From positions 6,307 through 11,739 of the forward strand of contig JAQVTZ010000039.1 of the NCBI GenBank assembly GCA_028699795.1: a DNA stretch of 5,433 nucleotides, read 5' to 3'. The position numbers and the translations under genes are program-made. Positions 1 to 4,891 of the stretch are shown here, piece after piece (the stretch's first letter is position 1; the number at the start of each line of letters is the position of its first letter). The notes under the pieces were generated by a model that was not told the origin of the DNA, made no database searches, and worked only from the letters and a program-made list of their open reading frames with translations. The stretch is from Clostridia bacterium (GTDB lineage: Bacteria > Bacillota > Clostridia > Christensenellales > DTU072).

Positions 1-468
1 TTTTTGGTCTGCCGATGGTTCTTCCTTCGCGACAGTTTCGGCCTTATGCGCCTTTTTTGCTTGCGCTTTTTTGGGCTTTTCTGTTGACTCGGTCTGTGTT
101 TCGGGAGCGGCAGATTCCTCGGGTTTTTCGGGCACAGGAACAGCGACCTGTGCCTCCACTTTGGGCTCAGGTTCTTTTGTTTCGGGTATTAACGGTGACT
201 CGATTGCCTTACGAATGGCCTCGTCGTTTTCTTGCAGAAGTCTCTCCCTCTCTTTCTGCTGACGGGCTCTTTCGTTTTGCCTTTCCAACTTCTCTTGAAT
301 CTCTTGGTTAATCGATTCTTTTTTGGCTTCTAAGCGCTTCATCAATTCTTCGATGCGTTTGCGCTGAGCGGAAATGGCATTTTGTATTTGGGGCATATGC
401 TCTGCTTCGAATGCACCTATGCTTTTGATGTTGTTAAGAGAGTTGTCTGCTCTTTTCGCTTCACTCAT
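1..468 (-). CDS. infB: Translation initiation factor IF-2, N-terminal part (runs off the left edge)
   Basis: The first 156 codons are visible; the GTPase and C-terminal domains, which place initiator tRNA on the 30S subunit, lie outside the window. The start is an ATG at 468, eight bases after the ylxQ stop. Residues about 25-90 are a highly charged, probably helical or coiled-coil segment rich in Glu, Lys, Arg and Gln (for example MKRLEAKKESINQEIQEKLE). Residues 91-130 are Pro/Glu-rich, and 131-156 are Lys/Ala-rich, a low-complexity linker typical of IF-2 N-termini. The assignment rests on this composition and on position directly after nusA-ylxR-ylxQ, where infB is nearly invariant in Bacillota. 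The usual opening IF2N motif (a short helical domain starting close to the first Met) is not recognisable here. No GTPase motif can be checked, so identity depends on context. Confidence 0.85.
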   Translation of the reverse strand, partial: MSEAKRADNSLNNIKSIGAFEAEHMPQIQNAISAQRKRIEELMKRLEAKKESINQEIQEKLERQNERARQQKERERLLQENDEAIRKAIESPLIPETKEPEPKVEAQVAVPVPEKPEESAAPETQTESTEKPKKAQAKKAHKAETVAKEEPSADQK

Positions 469-476
469 TCTAATTA

Positions 477-794
477 CTATTCTCCTTCGAAAACTGTATC
501 TGTTGCTTTAATAATCGCCTTTGCTAAATTAGAATCTTTAATGCCTATCGCTTTGCAAGAGGGTTTGGATATCAGTGACCCCAAACTTTGCAAATAGATA
601 AGTTTAATTCCAAGCCGTTCGCAACGGGCGATCAGTTTTTTTTGTGTGTTGTGTGAGAGCGTTGTATCCGCTATCACCACTTTGGGCGCCGACTTGTAAA
701 TATTGTCCGCGCCGAATACCGCTTTACCTGCTTTAATAGAAAACCCAATATAAGATACTATCTTAGCGGTCTTGCAATCTTTTGATTTGCTCAT
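477..794 (-). CDS. ylxQ: YlxQ-type L7Ae/L30e-family RNA-binding protein
   Basis: This is a small, basic protein of 105 residues from the chosen start. The family (ribosomal L7Ae/L30e/Gadd45 fold) binds kink-turn-like RNA; the exact cellular role of the YlxQ branch is not settled. Visible family features are the opening helix with IGFSIKAGKAVFGADN (family pattern LGLA.RAGK...G), the central strand PKVVIADTTLS followed by a helix beginning with TQKKL, and the closing CKAIGIKDSNLAKAI segment. Three Met codons are possible starts (812, 800, 794). The one at 794 was chosen because AGAAG lies about 6 bases upstream and it leaves the usual short lead-in before the fold; 812 has no ribosome-binding site. 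Every option overlaps the end of ylxR (32 bases from 794, 50 from 812). It lies between ylxR and infB, in the standard Bacillota order. Confidence 0.88.
   Translation of the reverse strand: MSKSKDCKTAKIVSYIGFSIKAGKAVFGADNIYKSAPKVVIADTTLSHNTQKKLIARCERLGIKLIYLQSLGSLISKPSCKAIGIKDSNLAKAIIKATDTVFEGE
481..487 (-). promoter_or_regulatory. Ribosome binding site of infB, long spacing
   Basis: AAGGAGA lies across the last codons of ylxQ and is the only good Shine-Dalgarno upstream of the infB ATG at 468. From AGGAG to the ATG is 13 bases, longer than the usual 5-10. An in-frame ATT two codons upstream would sit 7 bases from AGGAG, but ATG remains the preferred start. Translation of infB is probably coupled to termination of ylxQ. 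Confidence 0.6.
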
Positions 795-1023
795 AAACAT
801 CTTCTTTGACATTCGTCTTAAAGCTTCGGTTTGCGCCTTTCTTTTTAATGAATTTCTCTATACAACTGTCGTTTTTGCAAACATAACAGCCTCTGCCTTG
901 CGCCTTTCCCGTTTCGTCCGCCTTAATTGTGCCGTCGGCGAATTTGACAATTCTTATCAGTTCGCTCTTTGGCAGTTTCTTGCGGCAAACCGCGCATGTA
1001 CGCAATGGCGTCCAGTTGCTCAT
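763..1023 (-). CDS. ylxR: YlxR family protein (DUF448), RNase P-associated small protein
   Basis: The protein has 86 residues, normal for the family. The diagnostic elements are RTCAVCRKKLPKSELIRIV near the N-terminus (Cys10, Cys13) and GRGCYVCKNDSC (Cys46, Cys49, Cys54), followed by a Lys-rich helix. In Bacillus subtilis the homologue is reported to bind RNase P RNA and to affect gene expression; applying that here is inference from homology. Its ATG overlaps the TGA of nusA in an ATGA junction, so the two are translationally coupled. GAGG lies about 10 bases upstream, inside the nusA tail. The stop is TAA at 763, inside the beginning of ylxQ. The extra Cys residues could support metal binding, but the family is not uniformly zinc-binding. 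Confidence 0.93.
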   Translation of the reverse strand: MSNWTPLRTCAVCRKKLPKSELIRIVKFADGTIKADETGKAQGRGCYVCKNDSCIEKFIKKKGANRSFKTNVKEDVYEQIKRLQDR

Positions 1024-2144
1024 TCGTTATTTTCCTCAGATTCTTTAAGCGCTCTTGCGGTTTCGGCTTGGCCGTCTTCGCCGTCGCTGTTTTGAAGTTC
1101 GTTCATGACTTCACTGTACGGTTTGACATCGATACGGTAATTTGTCAATCTTGCGGCAAGTCTTGCGTTTTGGCCGCTTTTGCCTATCGCTAGAGATAAT
1201 TTGTCGTCAGGCACCACAACTTTTGCGTGTTTTTCGGCCTCGTTAAGCTGTACCATAAGCACTTTTGCAGGACTTAACGCTCTTGCGATAAATTCGGAAG
1301 GATCGCTACTATATGGTATGATGTCCACCTTTTCGCCGTTCAGTTCGGAAACAATCGCGTTAACGCGGATGCCTTTTGCACCGATACACGCGCCTATCGC
1401 GTCTAAATTGGGATCTTCGCTGTAGACAGCCATCTTGGTACGATAGCCGGCTTCACGGACAATATTTTTTACTTTGACGAGATTGGAGCGAAGTTCGGGT
1501 ACTTCGATATCAAACAGTTTGCGCACATAACCTGCGCAACTTCTGCTTACCAATACCCTAGAGCCCCTTGCATCACTACGCACTTTTTTAACATACACTT
1601 TAACTCTATCGTTTACTTTGAGTTTCTCGCCGTAAACTTGATCCGATTGCGACATCACACCTTCGATTTGGCTGCCGACAATCTCTACATAAACATTGTT
1701 GAGGTCGACCCTGCGGACAATCGCTTGCATCAGTTCGCCTTCTTTGTCTGTCATTTCGTTTTGCGCTTGTTCTCTCTTGGCCTCGTTAATGCGTTGCATA
1801 ATGACTTGTTTGGCGGTTTGGGCGGCGATACGCGACAGCGTTTTGGGCGTTACATCTTCGCCGATAAGGTCCCCTATTGCCGCATCGGGTTTTATTTCCC
1901 TGGCTTCTTCTAAAGAAAGCTCGTTTTCTTCTTGAGGTTCTCCCTCAACCACAGTATGGTAAGCATAAAATTTGATGGTGGCCTTTTCGGGGTTGAGCTT
2001 AACTGCAATGGAGCGACTTTCGCCCGTTTCTTTTTTAAAAGCAGTTGCCAACCCCGCCTCTAGTGAGCTTAGAAGCATTGCTTTGTCCAGCTTCATATCT
2101 TTTTCCATCTGATCGAGAGCCAGGAAAAATTCTTTGTTTATCAT
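1020..2144 (-). CDS. nusA: Transcription termination/antitermination factor NusA
   Basis: NusA binds RNA polymerase and nascent RNA and modulates pausing, intrinsic termination and antitermination. The 374 residues match the short Gram-positive form without the C-terminal acidic repeats of proteobacteria. By eye the domains are an N-terminal polymerase-binding domain (1-125), S1 (about 135-200, starting GELMQAIVRRVD), KH1 (about 205-277, with EAGYRTKMAVYS and GACIGAKGIRV) and KH2 (about 280-346, with SLAIGKSGQNARLAARLT). A Glu/Asp-rich tail follows. The usual His-Pro after the S1 domain (SR.HP) is replaced by SRSCAG, a small oddity. The ATG at 2144 is backed by GGAGGAA at 2154-2160. It starts 41 bases after the rimP stop and overlaps ylxR by 4 bases. 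Confidence 0.97.
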   Translation of the reverse strand: MINKEFFLALDQMEKDMKLDKAMLLSSLEAGLATAFKKETGESRSIAVKLNPEKATIKFYAYHTVVEGEPQEENELSLEEAREIKPDAAIGDLIGEDVTPKTLSRIAAQTAKQVIMQRINEAKREQAQNEMTDKEGELMQAIVRRVDLNNVYVEIVGSQIEGVMSQSDQVYGEKLKVNDRVKVYVKKVRSDARGSRVLVSRSCAGYVRKLFDIEVPELRSNLVKVKNIVREAGYRTKMAVYSEDPNLDAIGACIGAKGIRVNAIVSELNGEKVDIIPYSSDPSEFIARALSPAKVLMVQLNEAEKHAKVVVPDDKLSLAIGKSGQNARLAARLTNYRIDVKPYSEVMNELQNSDGEDGQAETARALKESEENNE

Positions 2145-2185
2145 TTTTTTGAGTTCCTCCGAATTGTTATGGTATTGGCTTACGC

Positions 2186-2662
2186 CTAATTTATTGATTT
2201 GAAATTGATATACGGCTTAAGTAGTTTCATTTCGTCGCGTCTAACCGTTTTTTTGGCACTTTTTACGATAAAGGTAGCGGTTTCGGTATCGTATGAATCC
2301 AATGTGCCAATTAGTTTCTTTTTTTTGCCGGATGCTTCGGTGAAGTCGGCTTCCAGTTCTGTTCCGAGATTTCTTTCGTAATCCCTGTCTGTTACGATAG
2401 GTCTGTCGAGACCCGGCGACGAAATGTTTAGCACATAATTGGCGCCGTTCGTGATGTCTTCTTTTTCGAGCGGCTCGTCCAGTGCATTGTTTACGCGTTC
2501 GCAGTCATCTAATGTGATACCGCCTTTTTTATAGATGAAAACCGTAATGCCGTTCGCTTTGTTGGCGTATTTACATTCGATTTCAACGACCTCGTAGCCA
2601 AGGGACTCGACAATAGGCACAATAAGCTGTTCGGCCTTTTCTTTTACCCTTGCGTAATCCAT
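2186..2662 (-). CDS. rimP: Ribosome maturation factor RimP
   Basis: RimP assists late assembly of the 30S ribosomal subunit. The 158-residue length fits the family. The N-terminal domain opens with MDYARVKEKAEQL and has the typical SLGYEVVEIEC segment. The signature NISSPGLDRPIVTDRDYERN matches the family pattern (SSPGL.RPL), and a C-terminal SH3-like domain follows (LIGTLDSYDTETATFIV). The reading frame stays open upstream to an ATG at 2710. The extra 16 codons read through a leader hairpin and look unlike the family, whereas the ATG at 2662 is preceded by a well-spaced GAGGTGA, so 2662 is chosen. It is the first gene of the rimP-nusA-ylxR-ylxQ-infB operon. Confidence 0.95.
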   Translation of the reverse strand: MDYARVKEKAEQLIVPIVESLGYEVVEIECKYANKANGITVFIYKKGGITLDDCERVNNALDEPLEKEDITNGANYVLNISSPGLDRPIVTDRDYERNLGTELEADFTEASGKKKKLIGTLDSYDTETATFIVKSAKKTVRRDEMKLLKPYINFKSIN

Positions 2663-2664
2663 AT

Positions 2665-2671
2665 TCACCTC
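2665..2671 (-). promoter_or_regulatory. Ribosome binding site fixing the rimP start
   Basis: GAGGTGA is complementary to the 16S rRNA 3' end. Five bases separate GAGG from the ATG at 2662. It settles the start in favour of 2662 over the in-frame ATG at 2710. Confidence 0.85.
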
Positions 2672-2680
2672 ATAAACAAG

Positions 2681-2706
2681 TTGAGAGCGGCGTTTGCCAC
2701 TCTCAA
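2681..2706 (-). promoter_or_regulatory. Leader hairpin upstream of rimP, possible attenuator
   Basis: On the minus strand the arms TTGAGAGTGGC and GCCGCTCTCAA enclose the loop AAAC. They form 11 base pairs including one U-G wobble. The 3' arm ends 18 bases before the rimP ATG and is followed by CTTGTTTAT, a moderately U-rich stretch in RNA. It could be an intrinsic attenuator or a protein-binding leader controlling the operon. The heptamer CTTGTTT occurs at both edges of the hairpin. A leader attenuator before rimP has been described in Pseudomonas; whether this one is related is unknown. Confidence 0.6.
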
Positions 2707-2733
2707 ACAAGATAAATCTTATTCAGTATTTAT

Positions 2734-2762
2734 ATATTAACATATAAAGAGTTATTATGCAA
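2734..2762 (-). promoter_or_regulatory. Predicted sigma-A promoter of the rimP-nusA-infB operon
   Basis: Reading the minus strand, TTGCAT (2762-2757) is followed by a 17-base spacer and TAATAT (2739-2734). A TG dinucleotide placed as an extended -10 precedes it (TGTTAATAT). The -35 is a weak match, which the extended -10 would compensate. The region immediately upstream (2763-2800) is very A/T-rich with A and T runs, like an UP element. The expected start is near 2727, giving a leader of about 65 bases that contains the hairpin at 2681-2706. Confidence 0.6.
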
Positions 2763-2793
2763 TTGTTTTTGATAATATTTACAAAAATTACAC

Positions 2794-2823
2794 CGAAATA
2801 AAATAATAGGCACCTCTATTTCG
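2794..2823 (-). terminator. Inverted repeat after rluD, weak terminator candidate
   Basis: CGAAATA at 2794-2800 is repeated inverted as TATTTCG at 2817-2823 with a 16-base loop. A competing shorter pairing (AATAG with CTATT, 6-base loop) lies inside it and is followed on the minus strand by ATTTTATTT. Either could stop transcription from rluD before the rimP promoter. The stems are A/T-rich and probably not very stable, so this is a candidate only. Confidence 0.25.
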
Positions 2824-2909
2824 TGTATTCAAGGAATTTTGGAATGAATTTTCGAGTAGAACTGCCGTTTTGACGAAGGTAAAAGCATAGCTCTTGACAA
2901 GATTCCCGT
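2819..2909 (-). other. Intergenic block of unknown nature between rluD and the rimP promoter
   Basis: This roughly 90-base stretch follows the rluD TAA. It is less A/T-rich than the sequence on its 2711-2800 side. All three minus-strand frames are open over much of it, but none has a credible start with a ribosome-binding site. One frame stays open from inside the end of rluD to a TAG at 2816-2818 (37 codons, no Met), including LRQNGSSTRKFIPKFLEY. The sequence contains a near-repeat (GGAATTTT then TGAATTTT on the plus strand). It could be a dispersed intergenic repeat or a decayed gene end; no function can be assigned. Confidence 0.3.
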
Positions 2910-3839
2910 TTAGAAACTTTGTAATAATTTTATGTTACTATTAAGTTTTTTTAACACATTTTTGAAATAATCGGGTAAATCCGCACGGAAAACAAGCCTT
3001 TCCGATGTAGAGGGATGAGTGAATTCCAGCTTATACGCATGAAGAAGTTGCCCGTTTAATCCGAACTTATTCGACCCTCCGTATACACGATCCCCTGTTA
3101 CAGGATGATGAAGATATGCCGCATGCACGCGTATTTGGTGGGTTCGACCAGTATAAAGCTCGAATTCAGTTAAAGTGTAACTGCCAAAACGCTCTAACAC
3201 TCTATATGAAGTTTTCGCAACTCTTCCATCCTCACGGACAGCCATCTTTTTGCGGTCGGTCTTAGAGCGGTCTATCGGTTTCTCTATAATGCCGCTTTCT
3301 TCTTTGATATTGCCGTCAACCAAAGCAATATAGTATCTTTTGGCGCTTTTTTCGGAGATTTGCCTTGCCAAACTGTTATGGGCGGCATCGTTTTTGGCGA
3401 TTACCAACAGCCCCGAGGTGTCTTTGTCCAATCGATGCACGATGCCCGGTCGGATTACACCGTTAATCGTAGATAAGTCCTTAATATGGAACAATAACGC
3501 GTTGACAAGCGTGCCCGAAGGCGACCCTGTTGCAGGATGAGTTACCATACCCTGCTTTTTGTCGATTACGGCTAAATCGGTGTCTTGATATATAATATGA
3601 ACGGGAATATCTTGGGGAAACGCTTCTAAATTTATGGGCTCCCCCGCGTCCGCTTCCACAGTCTCGGTGCCCTTTAGCACAAATGACGCTTTTATGACGC
3701 TATTACCGTCTACCGTCACACCGCCCTTTTCGATAATGGTCTTTGCCCTTGAGCGTGACAGATCTTCTATTTTGTCGGAAAGAAAAATATCGAGCCTCCG
3801 TCCGCTGTCTGCGGCATCCGCAATAAGTGTGTACTTCAT
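2910..3839 (-). CDS. rluD: RluD-type 23S rRNA pseudouridine synthase (RluA family)
   Basis: This enzyme family isomerises specific uridines in 23S rRNA; E. coli RluD acts on helix 69 of the large subunit. The 309-residue protein has an N-terminal S4 RNA-binding domain (about 12-70, with RLDIFLSDK and SRSRAKTIIEKGGVTVDG). The catalytic domain carries HRLDKDTSGLLVIAK, where Asp138 of HRLD is the expected nucleophile. Further family motifs are RYYIALVDG and GRTHQIRVHAAYLHHPVTGD. The target site cannot be read from sequence alone; the closest Bacillota counterpart is YlyB, also next to lspA. The ATG overlaps the lspA TGA by 4 bases, and AAGGAAG lies about 12 bases upstream inside lspA. The last residues (IKLLQSF) go beyond the conserved domain and abut an unexplained intergenic block. 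Confidence 0.94.
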   Translation of the reverse strand: MKYTLIADAADSGRRLDIFLSDKIEDLSRSRAKTIIEKGGVTVDGNSVIKASFVLKGTETVEADAGEPINLEAFPQDIPVHIIYQDTDLAVIDKKQGMVTHPATGSPSGTLVNALLFHIKDLSTINGVIRPGIVHRLDKDTSGLLVIAKNDAAHNSLARQISEKSAKRYYIALVDGNIKEESGIIEKPIDRSKTDRKKMAVREDGRVAKTSYRVLERFGSYTLTEFELYTGRTHQIRVHAAYLHHPVTGDRVYGGSNKFGLNGQLLHAYKLEFTHPSTSERLVFRADLPDYFKNVLKKLNSNIKLLQSF

Positions 3840-4444
3840 TTTGAAGGGACTTCCTTTGTATCGTCCTTTTTCTTTATCGTGTTTTTCTTATCGTCGGGTT
3901 TATAAAAAAATAAAATAAAAATCAATATAAAAATAACACCCACGGTTAACGCGGAATCGGCAATATTAAATACCGCAAAATCAATTAGCTCGAAATAAAT
4001 AAAATCTCTTACATACCCCAACATAAACCTGTCTATCATGTTGCCGACCCCTCCGCCAATAATCATTACAACACCAGAACGAAGGAAAAAATTGCGGTTT
4101 TTTACGGAAAATACCTGAAAAACCGCTACAATAATTACTGTGACAAGCGAAATTATTGAGAGTATGGTAGTGCTGTTTTGGAACATACCGAATGATGCGC
4201 CGGTGTTCTCTATCGGCGTAAGCACCAAAACGCCTTTGATAATTATGAAATCACTGCCAGTATCCCTTAAAGTTTGGTATATAAATCTTTTCGTTACCAA
4301 ATCGAGAGTAAGAATAACCGCAAAAAACAATAATTCTACTGTGAGAAGTAAGGCTATTCGGGATAAAGTCATCCCTTGGAACGGCTTCTTGAGAGCCACA
4401 GAAAATTTTTGCGCGTACAGCGTTAGTTTTTCTCGCATATTCAT
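3836..4444 (-). CDS. lspA: Lipoprotein signal peptidase (signal peptidase II)
   Basis: LspA is an integral-membrane aspartyl protease that removes signal peptides from prolipoproteins after lipidation. Four hydrophobic segments are visible (about 29-48, 93-112, 121-138, 162-180). Conserved motifs are DLVTK (Asp48, Lys52), ENTGASFG (Asn80), GNMIDR and FNIADS; Asp138 and Asp163 are the catalytic pair expected for the family. At 202 residues it is longer than the usual 150-170 because of a basic N-terminal extension of about 25 residues and a charged Lys/Asp-rich tail after the last membrane segment. The ATG at 4444 lacks a visible Shine-Dalgarno, as do the ATG two codons later (4438) and the ATG at 4372, which would give a typical N-terminus. 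The start is therefore less certain than the family. It follows sepF after 48 bases and overlaps rluD. Confidence 0.94.
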   Translation of the reverse strand: MNMREKLTLYAQKFSVALKKPFQGMTLSRIALLLTVELLFFAVILTLDLVTKRFIYQTLRDTGSDFIIIKGVLVLTPIENTGASFGMFQNSTTILSIISLVTVIIVAVFQVFSVKNRNFFLRSGVVMIIGGGVGNMIDRFMLGYVRDFIYFELIDFAVFNIADSALTVGVIFILIFILFFYKPDDKKNTIKKKDDTKEVPSK

Positions 4445-4450
4445 ATAAAA

Positions 4451-4480
4451 AGTATACTATATCGGCGCAACTTTTTGCAA
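4451..4480 (-). promoter_or_regulatory. Possible promoter immediately before lspA
   Basis: On the minus strand TTGCAA (4480-4475), an 18-base spacer and TATACT (4456-4451) resemble sigma-A boxes. The -10 ends 6 bases before the lspA ATG, so the transcript would start at or next to the A of the start codon and be leaderless. The absence of a Shine-Dalgarno fits this, but A/T-rich junctions give such matches by chance. Confidence 0.35.
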
Positions 4481-4492
4481 CAAAAATTGTGA

Positions 4493-4855
4493 CTAATCCT
4501 CCAGCTTACTTACAATGTCGACGCCGCCGGGTGCCAAAACATATATTTTTTGGTCAACACGGTCGATATTTCCGTCCAGCGCGTATACCGCTCCGCTTAA
4601 AAAATCGAGCATTCTTTGCGCTGTCGGTACTTCCGTTTCCGAAAAATCAACCAAAACTCCTTGTTGTTTTTTGAGTCTGTCGATAAGTTTTTGGATTTCG
4701 GCAAAGCTTTTGGGCTTATTTATTGTGATGTTTTTGCGGCCTATGGGAGCGCTTAAGCGTTTGTGCCGCATATATTCATCATAGGAGGTAGAACCTCGTT
4801 TTTTTGTGGTTTTGGGCGGTATTTCCCCGTTTTTTAACACATCCAAAAAAGACAC
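4493..4855 (-). CDS. sepF: Cell division protein SepF
   Basis: SepF polymerises at the division site, links FtsZ to the membrane and supports septum formation. At 120 residues it is shorter than the usual 140-150. The C-terminal SepF domain (about 47-116) is clear: INKPKSFAEIQKLIDRLK, then TAQRMLDFLSGAVYALDG, then KIYVLAPGGVDI. The N-terminus MSFLDVLKNG could form a very short amphipathic membrane-targeting helix. The linker of about 35 residues is basic (KTTKKRG, MRHKR) rather than acidic as in many homologues. The start is GTG at 4855. The only Shine-Dalgarno (AGGAG) lies 13 bases upstream, inside an inverted repeat. It follows yggS after 36 bases, the conserved neighbour in Bacillota. Confidence 0.94.
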   Translation of the reverse strand: MSFLDVLKNGEIPPKTTKKRGSTSYDEYMRHKRLSAPIGRKNITINKPKSFAEIQKLIDRLKKQQGVLVDFSETEVPTAQRMLDFLSGAVYALDGNIDRVDQKIYVLAPGGVDIVSKLED

Positions 4856-4884
4856 TATTCTAATTTATCTCCTAATTTAGAATA
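4856..4884 (-). promoter_or_regulatory. Inverted repeat presenting the sepF Shine-Dalgarno in its loop
   Basis: Minus-strand arms TATTCTAAATTA and TAAATTAGAATA enclose GGAGA. Eleven of 12 positions pair (one A-A mismatch). The 3' arm ends directly at the GTG start, so the GGAG core is exposed in a 5-base loop and folding would shorten the effective distance to the start. The stem is almost entirely A-U, so stability is modest. A DNA operator is an alternative reading. Confidence 0.45.
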
Positions 4885-4891
4885 CTTTAGA

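Noticed and set aside
15..311. Plus-strand ORF opposite infB
   Set aside because: It is antisense to the low-complexity infB N-terminus and shows no recognisable protein features or plausible translation signals.
772..1193. Plus-strand ORFs opposite ylxR and nusA
   Set aside because: Shadows of conserved minus-strand genes with no recognisable family features.
2663..2710. Longer rimP reading frame starting at the ATG at 2710
   Set aside because: The 16 extra codons coincide with the leader hairpin, do not resemble RimP, and lack the good Shine-Dalgarno that precedes the ATG at 2662.
2765..2788. TTTTTG/CAAAAA inverted repeat upstream of the rimP promoter
   Set aside because: Six A/T-rich pairs with a 10-base loop are expected by chance in so A/T-rich a stretch; more simply read as part of an UP-like region.
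2829..2888. Small 19-codon ORF on the minus strand in the rluD-rimP gap
   Set aside because: It has an ATG but no convincing ribosome-binding site, and two other frames are also open here, so openness reflects composition rather than coding.
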